Source: CAYVBJ01 sp964449075
GTDB lineage: Bacteria > Bacteroidota > Rhodothermia > Balneolales > Balneolaceae
Direction of reading: 5' to 3'
DNA length: 64,000 bases
NCBI GenBank assembly: GCA_964449075.1
Contig: CAYVBJ010000014.1
Span: forward strand, 11,155 to 75,154
The translations under genes were made by a program, and so were the position numbers. Shown here piece by piece: positions 26,111-35,705 of this stretch. The notes under the pieces are model-generated. The model was not told the origin of the DNA. It made no database searches and saw only the letters and a list, made by a program, of their open reading frames with translations. Within the stretch, counting starts at the first letter, position 1, and the number at the start of each line of letters is the position of its first letter.

Positions 26111-26126
26111 AGTGACTTTGGTCACA
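26111..26126 (-). promoter_or_regulatory. CRP/FNR-like operator upstream of the DUF2892 gene
   Basis: AGTGA-N6-TCACA, one base off the CRP consensus TGTGA-N6-TCACA, with perfect GTGAC/GTCAC arms. It overlaps the stop codon of the crp/fnr gene and lies about 130 bp upstream of the DUF2892 start. Binding by the adjacent regulator is inferred. Confidence 0.45.
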
Positions 26127-26754
26127 CTTCATGAATTTTTATACCGGAGTTTGTCTGGACGATTTTATTTTTTCTCTCCAGTTTTTTAATCGTACGGCTG
26201 ATAACCTCTCGTGCCGTTCCTAAATCGTCCGCAATCTGTTTATGGGTAACATCCAGAACACCGGAATCTGTATGGTCAAATTTTGTCTTTAAATAGTCCA
26301 TTAACCTCTCTTCAAGATTAAAAAAAACAAGTTGTTCTATAGTATCGAGAAGATCGTTATACCGGATATGATATTGATTATAAAACAGTTTATTCAGAGA
26401 CGGGTATTTTTGGATCCATTTTTGAACTGATCGAGCCGGCAAAAGCAGCACATTTGAATCCTGTTCAGTTGTCGCATAAATTAAACTCCGGCTGTTTTGA
26501 ATCACAGAAGTAAATGACATTATACAACTCTCATCTCTTTTGATATAATAGAGAAGCAGCTCTTTTTCTTTGTAACGGCTGTAAACTTTAACAACTCCAT
26601 CCAGCAACAGTGGAACACTTTTAACGTAATCACCCTTTTTTATCAGTTCACTTCCGGCCGGAATTTTGAGAAGTTCACTCTGTTTTTTGATTTCGCGGCG
26701 TAAATCATTGCCCAGGAATTCGAAGCGGTTTATTAATCCGGGTTTACTGTTCAT
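26122..26754 (-). CDS. Crp/Fnr-family transcriptional regulator
   Basis: 210 residues. Residues ~20-120 form a cyclic nucleotide-binding-type beta-barrel (LKIPAGSELIKKGDYVKSVPLLLDGVVKVY). A dimerisation helix and a C-terminal winged helix-turn-helix follow, with recognition segment THKQIADDLGTAREVISRTIKKL near 168-190. There is no N-terminal Cys cluster for an iron-sulfur centre, so it is not a classical oxygen-sensing FNR. The effector is unknown. Same strand as, and 139 bp upstream of, the DUF2892 gene, which is the most likely target. Confidence 0.93.
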   Translation of the reverse strand: MNSKPGLINRFEFLGNDLRREIKKQSELLKIPAGSELIKKGDYVKSVPLLLDGVVKVYSRYKEKELLLYYIKRDESCIMSFTSVIQNSRSLIYATTEQDSNVLLLPARSVQKWIQKYPSLNKLFYNQYHIRYNDLLDTIEQLVFFNLEERLMDYLKTKFDHTDSGVLDVTHKQIADDLGTAREVISRTIKKLERKNKIVQTNSGIKIHEV

Positions 26755-26799
26755 TGACTATTGGATTTCAGCTTCTCAAAAAACATAAAATCGCAGTTA

Positions 26800-29097
26800 T
26801 TACCATCCAATATTGCCTTTCTTTTCATCCCTTAAACGCGATTCTGCTGCGGCTGTTTCCGGACTTTCAGGCATAATAAAACCAGGTGGTGGTTCGAATG
26901 CATTGTATTCCCAGGGTGTTTCGTCATCAGAAGTTGCATTGTTGATAAACTGACCCACGATAGGTAGTGCTGAACGCGCTCCCTGCCCGACTCCGTTGCT
27001 GTTTGGAAATCGGATCCGTCTGTCCTCGCCGCCAACCCATGCACCCATAACAATATGAGGCATCATGCCAACAAACCAGTTATCTGCACTATTTTGAGTA
27101 GTTCCTGTTTTACCTGCCACATCCTGTCCCACATTATACACATTTCGCAGGCGAACGCCGGTTCCGTGATATCCCTCGCCTCCCCTGATAACACCTCTCA
27201 TAAGGTCTACCATAATATAGGCTGTTTCAGGACTTATCACTTCCTGGGTCATTTCAGAAAAATACTCTACCAGCACATTCCCTTCCTTGTCTTCGATGCG
27301 AGTGATCGCAATGGGTTCAATATGAACTCCTTTATTGGCAAACGTGGTATATGCACTCACAAGTTCAAGAAGTGATACCTCTGCAGTGCCAAGCGCAATA
27401 GAAGGATAGGCCCGGGTCCCGTTCATGTTGATACCAAAATTTTGAGCCATCTCTTTAATTTTTCTTGCAGCCGGGTCGAGGTCTCGGAGGCGGTTGGTTC
27501 CGGGTGCGCCTGCAATTTCGGGCAATAAACGAACTGTTACATTATTTAAGCTTCTGGCCAGCCCTTCCCGGATGGATACCATTTCAGGACCAGCTGGCAC
27601 TGACGGATCTTTTGGATCCCATACGCGGCCGCTGTTGTCAATAAACTTGCTTGGATACTTTGAAAACTTGTGATAGGGCATATAGCCGTTATCAATCGCG
27701 ATGGCATACACAAATGGTTTAAAGGTTGAACCTGCCTGCCGCCTTGATTGATAAACGTGATCAAACTGTTTATTTCCAAAATCTCCGCCTCCGATCCATG
27801 CAAGAATACTTCCATTATTGGGATCAATGGCAGTGAAACTCGCCTGAAGTTTGGTTCTGGCTTTTTTAACTGAATCAATAAATGCCTCATCTGCATAAAG
27901 AGAATCAAATACTACCGATTCCTGTTTTGTGTCAAACCTGGCAAACCCGTTTTTATAGCGATCTGTTTCACGGATCCACTCGCGCAAAAACCTTGGATGT
28001 GCTTCCCAGAATTTATTCATGTACTCTCCGTCGCGATCTGTCCATTCCATTTCAAAAAGCCCCTGGAGCGAATCCAGTTTTGCTCTCACAGCTCTTTCGG
28101 CATGTCGCTGAAGCCTTGAATCGATAGTTGTATAAATGGTTAAGCCGTCTGAATAGAGGTCGTATCCATTATCCTTTGCCCAATCCTGTACCCGGAGCCG
28201 AACATATTCCCCGAAATAACGGCTTTCACGTCCTGATTTTGATGGCGGATTGTAGTTCAGTACAATAGGTTCAACGGAAAGGTTTCTGTAAACTTCTTCA
28301 TTGATGAAACCTCTTTTCATCATCTGGCTGAGAACAATATTTCTGCGAGATTGAGAGCGTTCAGGATTAAATCTTGGATTGTAAGCAGATACAGCCTTCA
28401 AAACACCAACCATGGTTGCAGCTTCCGGCAAATTCAGATCTTTGGCAGGCTTACTGAAGTGGGTCTGTGCAGCGGATTCGATCCCGAATGCACTGTTACT
28501 GAATTCAACTGTATTCAGATACATTTCGATGATTTCACGCTTGGTGTAATTGTGTTCGATCTGTATGGCCGTAATCATCTCCCGGAGCTTGCGGGTGAGT
28601 GAAAAGTCCCGTCCGATTTTCCGGTACAGGTTTCGGGCCAGCTGCTGACTGATGGTAGATCCGCCCTGCGGATCACCTCTTAAAATATGATAGGGGATTG
28701 CCAGGGTTCGAAACATATCCATACCCCAGTGATTATAAAACCGGTGATCTTCTGTGGCAACAAGCGCATCAATTACATTGGGTGATATCTCTTCATAACG
28801 TACCCACGTTCGATTCTCAACAAAATACCTGTCCAGTACCACACCGTCTCTGCTTTTTACTACAGATGCAATTGCAGTTTCCGGATTTTCCAGTTCCTGG
28901 ATGGAAGGAAGACCCTGGAAGAGATAGATGGAATACCCGGTTGAGATAATGAATACGATAATGAGAAAACTCCAGAATGCAATTTTTACATTTTTTGGTA
29001 TCTGTTTATTATTGCGCTGTTTTTTGATTCTACTACGGTATTCCGGGTCACTGAAATATCGTTCTTTATCAAAATTGTTTTCCTTATCGAGTGTCAT
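26800..29097 (-). CDS. Class A penicillin-binding protein (PBP1A-type)
   Basis: Bifunctional peptidoglycan synthase of 765 residues, anchored by one membrane helix (~39-60). Glycosyltransferase domain: catalytic Glu116 in EDHRFYNHWG, then GGSTISQQLARNLY. Transpeptidase domain: active-site Ser457 in STFK, SLN in the ARSLNN segment, and KTGT in AGKTGTTQNSADNW. The acidic N-terminal tail is cytoplasmic. Its ATG overlaps the stop of the upstream lpxH-like gene by four bases, so murein and lipid A enzymes are translationally coupled. All catalytic motifs are intact. Confidence 0.96.
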   Translation of the reverse strand: MTLDKENNFDKERYFSDPEYRSRIKKQRNNKQIPKNVKIAFWSFLIIVFIISTGYSIYLFQGLPSIQELENPETAIASVVKSRDGVVLDRYFVENRTWVRYEEISPNVIDALVATEDHRFYNHWGMDMFRTLAIPYHILRGDPQGGSTISQQLARNLYRKIGRDFSLTRKLREMITAIQIEHNYTKREIIEMYLNTVEFSNSAFGIESAAQTHFSKPAKDLNLPEAATMVGVLKAVSAYNPRFNPERSQSRRNIVLSQMMKRGFINEEVYRNLSVEPIVLNYNPPSKSGRESRYFGEYVRLRVQDWAKDNGYDLYSDGLTIYTTIDSRLQRHAERAVRAKLDSLQGLFEMEWTDRDGEYMNKFWEAHPRFLREWIRETDRYKNGFARFDTKQESVVFDSLYADEAFIDSVKKARTKLQASFTAIDPNNGSILAWIGGGDFGNKQFDHVYQSRRQAGSTFKPFVYAIAIDNGYMPYHKFSKYPSKFIDNSGRVWDPKDPSVPAGPEMVSIREGLARSLNNVTVRLLPEIAGAPGTNRLRDLDPAARKIKEMAQNFGINMNGTRAYPSIALGTAEVSLLELVSAYTTFANKGVHIEPIAITRIEDKEGNVLVEYFSEMTQEVISPETAYIMVDLMRGVIRGGEGYHGTGVRLRNVYNVGQDVAGKTGTTQNSADNWFVGMMPHIVMGAWVGGEDRRIRFPNSNGVGQGARSALPIVGQFINNATSDDETPWEYNAFEPPPGFIMPESPETAAAESRLRDEKKGNIGW

Positions 29098-29870
29098 ATA
29101 GCTGCAACGTCTTTTGCCACAATATTCTTTTGCGGTTTTAACAGTTTATCTTTTGCATTCCATGTAACGAGATGAAACTTGTGGTTGGTATAAAATACAA
29201 CATTTCTTTCTTCATAAAATGGACCACAATTTATATAACTTCCTCCGGGAAAAGTTTCATTTCTCTGAAAATGATCATGACCACTTATGATATAATCAAA
29301 TGGAAAGGCACTGAGTGTCTGTCTTGCCCAATTGTTGAGTCTTTTTATATCAAAACTCTCTCTTTTCCTGTTTATCTCTGAGAATGACTTCATCACGTGA
29401 ATTCCGTAAGAGCGCGGAAGACAAAACTGGTAAAATTTTATAAAAAGAGGATGCCTGATAAAACGGTGTAAAAGTGGACGCGGAAGCCGGTATTCCTGAT
29501 TTTGAAGTCCGTCTCCATGAAGCAGAAACACTTTTTTACCTTCCAGTTCAATAATTCTGAATTCAGGTTCTACGTCAAAACCAATTTCTTTAAAAAAACC
29601 AGTTGTCCAGTTGTCGTGATTTCCGGTGATAAAGAGAGTGTTTTTTACAGATTGGTTATATTCGCTGAATCGTTTTAGCATTTGTTCTCCTAAATCAGGA
29701 TGAAAACCAGGATATTCCATCCAGTAGTCGAACAGGTCACCTAAGATAGTGATATGAATCGAGTTCTCTTCACAGTAATCAATCAGGGCTACCATGTCAT
29801 TTTCTAGCTTCTGATTCATGTGAGTATCAAAAGCACCTAAATGGACATCAGAAACAAAAATATGCCTCAT
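29094..29870 (-). CDS. lpxH: UDP-2,3-diacylglucosamine diphosphatase-like metallophosphoesterase
   Basis: 258 residues, calcineurin-type phosphoesterase of the LpxH family, which releases UMP from UDP-2,3-diacylglucosamine to give lipid X in lipid A synthesis at the inner membrane face. Metal-site motifs in order: SDVHLGAF (Asp8, His10), GDLFDYW, TGNHDNW, LHGDGL, and SGHDHF. The next gene downstream is a PBP, overlapping by 4 bp, and the polyprenyl synthase gene ends 8 bp upstream, so context is envelope synthesis. LpxH fits best; another UDP-sugar or nucleotide phosphoesterase cannot be excluded. Confidence 0.87.
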   Translation of the reverse strand: MRHIFVSDVHLGAFDTHMNQKLENDMVALIDYCEENSIHITILGDLFDYWMEYPGFHPDLGEQMLKRFSEYNQSVKNTLFITGNHDNWTTGFFKEIGFDVEPEFRIIELEGKKVFLLHGDGLQNQEYRLPRPLLHRFIRHPLFIKFYQFCLPRSYGIHVMKSFSEINRKRESFDIKRLNNWARQTLSAFPFDYIISGHDHFQRNETFPGGSYINCGPFYEERNVVFYTNHKFHLVTWNAKDKLLKPQKNIVAKDVAAI

Positions 29871-29878
29871 GAACGGTC

Positions 29879-30892
29879 CTATTTTTTTCTGTTTATGATA
29901 AAGTTTATCAGTGCCTTGAAATCATCTTGTCCTTTTCCGGCATCAAGGCTTTCCAATTTATCCAGTGCTCTTTGAGCAAAAAAGAGCATCTCTTTTTTTG
30001 CAAGTTCAAGGCCATTGTGTTCATGGACAAATTCCACAATTTGGTCGATATCATTTTGGGATTTGCTTCGCTTTCGCATAAGCTTTCGTGCTATAAAAGA
30101 TGATTTTCCGGCCTGCTGCATCGCTTTAATAAGCGGAAGTGTAACTTTTCGTTCTTTAATGTCGTTTCGCCTGGGTTTTCCTATGTCATCAAGTCCGTAG
30201 TCAAAAAGATCATCTTTGATCTGAAAGGCCATTCCAATATCCATTCCTACTTCATACATGATTTCATGGACCTCTTCATTGTCTGTGGATGAAATAGCGC
30301 CGCACCGGCAGCACGCTGCAATAAGACTGGCTGTTTTTTCTGAGATGATCTGATAATACCTCTCTTCCGTCATATTGAACAGTTTTGAGGTTTTTAACTG
30401 CCTGAGTTCTCCTTCACTCATTTTTTTAACTGAATCCGACAGAACCTGGAGCAGTTTATACTCTTCATGGTCCAGGGCAATGAGCAGTCCTTTTGACAGA
30501 AGAAAATCACCCAAAAGAACACCCGCTTTATTTTTCCATATTTTGTTGATACTGAGAAATCCGCGCCGCTTCTCCGCTTCATCCACAACATCATCATGAA
30601 TCAGTGTTGCTGTGTGCAGCAATTCAATCATGGTAGCTGCAACGTAACTGCGCGAGTTTATTTCACCAAACATTCTTGCAGTCATCAGTACCAGAGTTGG
30701 GCGAATTTCCTTACCTTTTTGGCGCAGTAAATAATTTATAATCTGATCGAGTAAAAATACATCGCTGCTGATCTCATTTTTAAAGAATGTTCTGAATATT
30801 TCAAGATTTGCCTGAACAGGTTCTGTAATCTCTTTTAGAGATAAATTTTTCCTGTTGTTGTGATGTGTAATGCTCAATGCCTGATCGGCCAT
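29879..30892 (-). CDS. Trans-polyprenyl diphosphate synthase
   Basis: Condenses isopentenyl diphosphate units onto an allylic primer to make a long all-trans chain, probably the quinone side chain. 337 residues. First aspartate-rich motif DDVVD at 100-104 within LIHDDVVDEAEKRRG; second motif KDDLFDYG near 222-229. Upstream GKEIRP matches the substrate-binding region. Chain length is set by residues before the first motif and is not assigned here. Substrate derives from the MEP pathway (dxr at 21800). It is the first gene of the minus-strand polyprenyl-lpxH-PBP group and is divergent from pfkA. Confidence 0.92.
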   Translation of the reverse strand: MADQALSITHHNNRKNLSLKEITEPVQANLEIFRTFFKNEISSDVFLLDQIINYLLRQKGKEIRPTLVLMTARMFGEINSRSYVAATMIELLHTATLIHDDVVDEAEKRRGFLSINKIWKNKAGVLLGDFLLSKGLLIALDHEEYKLLQVLSDSVKKMSEGELRQLKTSKLFNMTEERYYQIISEKTASLIAACCRCGAISSTDNEEVHEIMYEVGMDIGMAFQIKDDLFDYGLDDIGKPRRNDIKERKVTLPLIKAMQQAGKSSFIARKLMRKRSKSQNDIDQIVEFVHEHNGLELAKKEMLFFAQRALDKLESLDAGKGQDDFKALINFIINRKK

Positions 30893-30999
30893 GAAATTTG
30901 TTTAATTTTTGTGAATCTGCAAGTTCAAATTTAACTAATTTACGGAATATTTATTTGCGCTATGTTCAAAGGCTCTTTAGTTTACAAACTTATTAAAAA

Positions 31000-31995
31000 A
31001 TGAATGCTAACAATATAAATAACCAATTGAAAACTATTGCAATATTAACGAGCGGGGGTGATTCACCAGGTATGAACGCTGCCTATCGGGCTTCCGTTCG
31101 AACAGCCTTAGCCAATAATCTGAAAGTTAAAGCAATTACACGCGGTTACCAGGGATTAATAGATGGCGAATGCGAGCTTATAGAAAATACAAGTGTCTCC
31201 AATATTATACAACGTGGCGGTACGGTTCTTAAATCAGCAAGATCTGAAGAATTCAGGACAAAGAAAGGCCGTAAGAAAGCGGCAGATGTTATTAAAAAAG
31301 AGAAGATAGACGGATTAGTCGTGATAGGAGGTGACGGCTCTTTCCAGGGTGCCACACTGTTAAGCCAGGAACACGGTATCAGTGTTGTCGGTATTCCCGG
31401 CACAATTGATAACGACCTGGTGGGCACAGATGAAACAATAGGATATGATACCGCCCTTAACACTGCGATGGAAGCTATTGATAAAATCCGTGATACTGCT
31501 GATGCCCATGACAGGCTTTTTCTTGTTGAAGTTATGGGGCGGGATGCAGGGTTTATCGCTCTGGAAACAGGAATAGCAAGTGGTGCAGAATTAATACTGC
31601 TGCCCGAATCACTAACAGATGTGGATGAAGTCCGAAGCTCTTTAAAAAGTGTTCTGAAGGAACAGCGAAGAAGCAGTCTTGTTGTTATAGCAGAAGGAGA
31701 TGAGACCGGTGGTGCTTTAAAACTTGCTGAGAAAATCCGCCCGGATTTTGAAAAGTATGAAATGAGAGTTACGATCCTCGGACATATTCAGCGGGGCGGA
31801 AATCCAACGGCACGTGACAGGGTTTTGGCAAGCAGACTGGGAGCGGCTGCGGTAAGAACTCTGCTGGAGGGTCATACGCAGGTTATGGTTGGAATTGTGA
31901 ATAAATCAATTAAAATCACCCCACTTCGAATGACTTTCGGTAAAAAGAAAGACTTAAATTTTGAATTGGTAGAATTGGCAAAACTATTACGATAA
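31000..31995 (+). CDS. pfkA: 6-phosphofructokinase
   Basis: Commits fructose 6-phosphate to glycolysis using ATP. 331 residues, the bacterial PfkA size. Motifs: GGDSPGMNAAYRA near 19-31, nucleotide loop GGDGSFQGA, catalytic PGTIDNDLVGTD, VEVMGRDAGFIAL, and LGHIQRGGNPTARDR. The Gly in GGDG (residue after the conserved Asp) indicates ATP rather than pyrophosphate use, by the known family rule. pgi starts one base after its stop, giving an upper-glycolysis pair. Confidence 0.96.
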   Translation: MNANNINNQLKTIAILTSGGDSPGMNAAYRASVRTALANNLKVKAITRGYQGLIDGECELIENTSVSNIIQRGGTVLKSARSEEFRTKKGRKKAADVIKKEKIDGLVVIGGDGSFQGATLLSQEHGISVVGIPGTIDNDLVGTDETIGYDTALNTAMEAIDKIRDTADAHDRLFLVEVMGRDAGFIALETGIASGAELILLPESLTDVDEVRSSLKSVLKEQRRSSLVVIAEGDETGGALKLAEKIRPDFEKYEMRVTILGHIQRGGNPTARDRVLASRLGAAAVRTLLEGHTQVMVGIVNKSIKITPLRMTFGKKKDLNFELVELAKLLR

Positions 31996-31996
31996 A

Positions 31997-33286
31997 ATGA
32001 TTTCAACAGACACCAGTGGTGCGATAGATTTTATAGATAAGAGTGAACTTCAAAAAAACACAGGTAATGCTGAGAGAGCTTTGAAAATGGTACAGTCGGG
32101 TACAGGCCTGGGATCTGAATGGCTTGGATGGCGACGCATTATGAAAGAACCGAATGATGCTGAGATTGATGATATTTCAAGCCTTGCAGCTGAAATTCGA
32201 AATGATGCTGACGTTTTTATCGTCTGCGGAATAGGCGGTTCTTACCTGGGAGCAAAAGCAGTGATCGATTCGCTTAAACCAATTATTGATGATGAAGGCC
32301 CTAAAATAGTTTACGCCGGTCATCATATGAGTGGTAAATACCTTAAAGAATTACTGAACTACCTGGAAAAACCGAAAGCAGACGGCGAAAATAAAAGTGT
32401 TTATCTGAATGTTATTTCTAAATCGGGTTCAACACTTGAAACAGCACTCTCTTTCAGAGTCCTCAGATCATGGATTAATGAAACTTACGGGAAGGAAGCG
32501 GCAAGAAGAATTATTGCAACAACCGGCCCGGAAGGGGGCATATTAAATAAACTCGTGGAATCTGAAGGCTACAAAAAATTTGTCATACCCGATGATATTG
32601 GCGGCAGATACTCTGTTCTCACTCCGGTGGGGTTACTTCCTATTTCAGTTGCCGGTATTGATATCCAAACTCTTTATTACGGTGCTGTTCACCAGTTTGA
32701 AAAACTTGAAGAAGATAATGGTGAACTGCTTGAGTATGCAGCTATTCGTTATATGCTTCAGTACAGCAGCACTGCGCTTGATATTATCGGAACATTCGAA
32801 CCTGAATTGTCAGGTATCACCATGTGGATACAGCAGCTTTTGGGTGAGAGTGAAGGAAAAGACGGAAAAGGTATTTTCCCCGCTACGGCTACCTACTCTA
32901 CAGACCTGCACAGTATCGGTCAGATGATACAACAGGGGAAGAGAAATGCGATGGAAACACTTCTTTCAGTAGAAAAACCGATTGCCAACTTTATTGTTCC
33001 TGAAATAAAAGATGATGTTGATGAACTGAATTATCTTGCAGGAAAATCATTTCATGAAATTAACAAAAGTGCACAAAAGGGGACAACAGAAGCTCATATC
33101 GAGGGCGGGGTCCCACTCATTCGAATAAAAATTGAAAGTCTGAACGCACAGCAGATAGGTGAATTGATTTACTTTTATGAACTCTTTACGGCAGTATATG
33201 TATATATGCTTGGTGTAAACCCGTTTAACCAGCCCGGAGTTGAAAATTACAAAAAAGCTATGTACCGAATACTTGGAAAGAGCTAG
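31997..33286 (+). CDS. pgi: Glucose-6-phosphate isomerase
   Basis: Interconverts glucose 6-phosphate and fructose 6-phosphate. 429 residues, the shorter Bacillus/Thermotoga-like form. Motifs: GIGGSYLGAKAVIDSL, sugar-phosphate site ISKSGSTLETALSFR, GGRYSVLTPVGLLP, catalytic Glu in GESEGKDGKGIFPA, and C-terminal NPFNQPGVENYKK. Directly after pfkA (1 bp) and 5 bp before the deoxynucleoside kinase, all three likely on one transcript. Confidence 0.96.
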   Translation: MISTDTSGAIDFIDKSELQKNTGNAERALKMVQSGTGLGSEWLGWRRIMKEPNDAEIDDISSLAAEIRNDADVFIVCGIGGSYLGAKAVIDSLKPIIDDEGPKIVYAGHHMSGKYLKELLNYLEKPKADGENKSVYLNVISKSGSTLETALSFRVLRSWINETYGKEAARRIIATTGPEGGILNKLVESEGYKKFVIPDDIGGRYSVLTPVGLLPISVAGIDIQTLYYGAVHQFEKLEEDNGELLEYAAIRYMLQYSSTALDIIGTFEPELSGITMWIQQLLGESEGKDGKGIFPATATYSTDLHSIGQMIQQGKRNAMETLLSVEKPIANFIVPEIKDDVDELNYLAGKSFHEINKSAQKGTTEAHIEGGVPLIRIKIESLNAQQIGELIYFYELFTAVYVYMLGVNPFNQPGVENYKKAMYRILGKS

Positions 33287-33291
33287 GTGAT

Positions 33292-33933
33292 ATGGATAAA
33301 CCTTCCGAAAAAAATTACAAGTTTATTGCAGTGGCTGGTAACATCGGTGCCGGTAAGTCTGCATTAACAGGACTCCTCGCCAAACACTTTGGATGGGAGG
33401 CTTTTTATGAATCTGTTGAGAATAATCCCTATTTGTCAGATTTTTATGAAGACATGAGGAGATGGAGTTTTAATCTGCAGGTTTATTTTTTATCCAGCCG
33501 TTTTAAGCATCATAAAGAGATGGTGGCCAAACCCGCTAGCCTGATTCAGGACAGAACAATCTATGAGGATGCCGAAATATTTGCCAAAAATCTTCACGAT
33601 ATGTCTCTGATGAGTGCGCGTGATTTTAAAAATTACCAGGATCTTTTTAAAGAGATGACTGCCTACCTGGAACCGCCACATCTTTTAATTTATTTGAGGG
33701 CGCAGGTGCCCACTCTTGTACGTCAAATTCAGCAGCGCGGGCGTGAGTATGAAAATACAATACGGATCGATTACCTTGAACGGCTGAACAAATTATATGA
33801 AGACTGGATTGACCGGTATCCGCACGAAAAATTAATTATTGACACAGATGACCTCGATTTTGTTACCAGTCAGGAAGATCTTGGTACAATTATCGGATTA
33901 GTGGAGCAAAGGTTATTTGGTTTGTTCAACTGA
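33292..33933 (+). CDS. Deoxynucleoside kinase (dAK/dGK-like)
   Basis: 213 residues, salvage kinase that phosphorylates a deoxynucleoside. P-loop GNIGAGKSAL near 16-25; ENNPYLSDFYEDMRRWSFNLQ and QDRTIYEDAEIFA match the substrate-binding segments of the dNK/dGK family; RGREYENTIRIDYL is the lid and base-binding end. Which base is preferred (adenine, guanine or cytosine) is not clear. It follows pgi closely although unrelated in function. Together with tmk, thyA and folA it supports deoxynucleotide supply. Confidence 0.9.
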   Translation: MDKPSEKNYKFIAVAGNIGAGKSALTGLLAKHFGWEAFYESVENNPYLSDFYEDMRRWSFNLQVYFLSSRFKHHKEMVAKPASLIQDRTIYEDAEIFAKNLHDMSLMSARDFKNYQDLFKEMTAYLEPPHLLIYLRAQVPTLVRQIQQRGREYENTIRIDYLERLNKLYEDWIDRYPHEKLIIDTDDLDFVTSQEDLGTIIGLVEQRLFGLFN

Positions 33934-33974
33934 ATTGCTTCCCATTTAATATCTTTCTATTTTTAAAAGCTATT

Positions 33975-34493
33975 GTGGAAAAACAAAAATTACAATTTCA
34001 GATACAAAATATTCCCGACGGGGAAAGTTCTGCGACAGTACAACTATCTGAAAATGACCTTCAGATTGAAAAAGCTGTATTTTTAGGCGGCACTGTAGCG
34101 ATAAATTTTTATAAGGCAGAACACTTTATACAAGTAAAATTTACTGTTGATGCAGACTTGAAATTAACCTGTGACAGGTCTTTGGAGAAGTTTAAAAAAC
34201 ATATATCGGACAGTTATAAGGTGTTGTTTAACGCAGATGAAGATGATTTGATAATTGATGAAAATTCTGCTGTAAAACCTATCCCCGGATCTTTGGTTTT
34301 GGATATTGAAAATGAAGTGAGGGATACCATTATGCTGAATATTCCGGTAAAAAAAATTCATCCTGAATATCTTGACAGCCAGGGAAATCCAAAAGATTAC
34401 GAAACCAAAAAATTTGGCGATATGTCAGAATCCGATGAAGACAATATTGATCCGCGATGGGAAGCTTTAAAAAAATTAAAAACAAACAATTAA
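33975..34493 (+). CDS. DUF177/YceD-family protein
   Basis: 172 residues, the YceD/DUF177 family usually encoded just upstream of rpmF; in plants and bacteria relatives are linked to 23S rRNA accumulation, but the mechanism is unclear. A beta-rich core includes FIQVKFTVDADLKLTCDRSLEKF, where the family often has a Cys pair and here only one Cys remains. The acidic C-terminal tail with DPRWEALKKLK is a family hallmark. Start is GTG. It opens the ribosomal/fatty-acid cluster. Confidence 0.88.
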   Translation: MEKQKLQFQIQNIPDGESSATVQLSENDLQIEKAVFLGGTVAINFYKAEHFIQVKFTVDADLKLTCDRSLEKFKKHISDSYKVLFNADEDDLIIDENSAVKPIPGSLVLDIENEVRDTIMLNIPVKKIHPEYLDSQGNPKDYETKKFGDMSESDEDNIDPRWEALKKLKTNN

Positions 34494-34514
34494 ATTTCTA
34501 ACTGAAAAACTGAA

Positions 34515-34694
34515 ATGGCACATCCAAAAAGGAAAACATCGAAAGCAAGACGTAATAAACGTCGGTCACATCATAAAATAGAAGATGTGGCACTTACAGA
34601 ATGTTCCAATTGTGGCGCTATGCATCGCTTTCACCATGTCTGTATGGAATGCGGTTACCATCGCGGCAGACAGGTTATCGAAGTAAATAAGTAA
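34515..34694 (+). CDS. rpmF: 50S ribosomal protein L32
   Basis: 59-residue ribosomal protein. The basic N-terminus MAHPKRKTSKARRNKRRSHH is typical of L32 (bacterial consensus begins MAVPKRK). A zinc ribbon is intact with Cys30-Cys33 and Cys43-Cys46. It lies between the YceD gene and plsX, the standard order, with gaps of 21 and 15 bp. Confidence 0.97.
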   Translation: MAHPKRKTSKARRNKRRSHHKIEDVALTECSNCGAMHRFHHVCMECGYHRGRQVIEVNK

Positions 34695-34709
34695 TTAAAC
34701 AGGTACAAA

Positions 34710-35693
34710 ATGCTTATCGCTGTTGATGCTGTAGGGGGTGACCACTTCCCTGAAAATCCGGTACTTGGAGCTATTGAAGCTTGTAAGTATAATGAGGATA
34801 TTCAAATTTTACTTGTAGGGCCTGAAGAGTTAATACAGGAGGAATTGAACAAGCATACAACAGTGCACAGCAGAATTTCTGTCTTAAATGCCCCGCAGAT
34901 AATTAACATGGATGAAGCGCCTGCTACAGCAGTTAAGGGGAAAAGGCAATCATCTATAGTGGTCGGCTTAAGTGCTCAAAAAGAAGGACTTTGTGAAGCA
35001 TTTGTAAGTTCAGGAAACACAGGAGCTTTACTGGCTGCATCTACATTGATACTTGGTAAACTGGAGGGAGTGCTCAGGCCAACCATCGCGGCTCTTTTTC
35101 CAACCATTAAAGGTTTCAGGCTTTTGATTGATGCAGGTGCAAACCTGGAGCTTAAACCCGAATACTACTTTCAATTTGCCAGCATGGGAACAGTATATGC
35201 TCGTGAAATTATGCAGATAGCTCAGCCTACAGTAGGTTTGCTAAATGTGGGTGACGAAGAGGAAAAAGGAACTGAACTTCTTAAGGAATCATATCTTGTT
35301 TTGAAAAAACTTTCAAATTTTACCGGTAATATTGAAGGGAAGGATATTTTCAAAGCCAGAACAGATATATTTCTCTGCAATGGTACTCTGGGAAATGTAC
35401 TTTTAAAATTTGGGGAATCAATTCCGGATACTTTGAAAGTTTTATTGAAAATGCATTTTGAAAAAGAAAAAATTCCTGCTGATCTGCAAAACACAATTTT
35501 CAGAATTGTACATGAAACACTGCAGCCGTTCAATTATGAAAATGTTGGCGGTGTTCCCTTTTTAGGTGTAAACGGAGTCAGTATGGTTGGTCATGGCAAC
35601 AGTTCTGTTACAGCAATTAAAAATATGATTTTAAATGCGGCAAAGTGTATCGAACAGAATGTGAATGATAAAATAGTAGCATCTCTTAACTAA
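34710..35693 (+). CDS. plsX: Phosphate acyltransferase
   Basis: Makes acyl-phosphate from acyl-ACP for phospholipid synthesis, a peripheral membrane enzyme. 327 residues. It opens with the family start IAVDAVGGDHFPENPVLGA, followed by SGNTGALLA and GVNGVSMVGHGNS near the C-terminus. Directly precedes fabH (12 bp). Its product feeds PlsY, which is not in this window. Confidence 0.96.
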   Translation: MLIAVDAVGGDHFPENPVLGAIEACKYNEDIQILLVGPEELIQEELNKHTTVHSRISVLNAPQIINMDEAPATAVKGKRQSSIVVGLSAQKEGLCEAFVSSGNTGALLAASTLILGKLEGVLRPTIAALFPTIKGFRLLIDAGANLELKPEYYFQFASMGTVYAREIMQIAQPTVGLLNVGDEEEKGTELLKESYLVLKKLSNFTGNIEGKDIFKARTDIFLCNGTLGNVLLKFGESIPDTLKVLLKMHFEKEKIPADLQNTIFRIVHETLQPFNYENVGGVPFLGVNGVSMVGHGNSSVTAIKNMILNAAKCIEQNVNDKIVASLN

Positions 35694-35705
35694 AAAAACG
35701 TTTTA

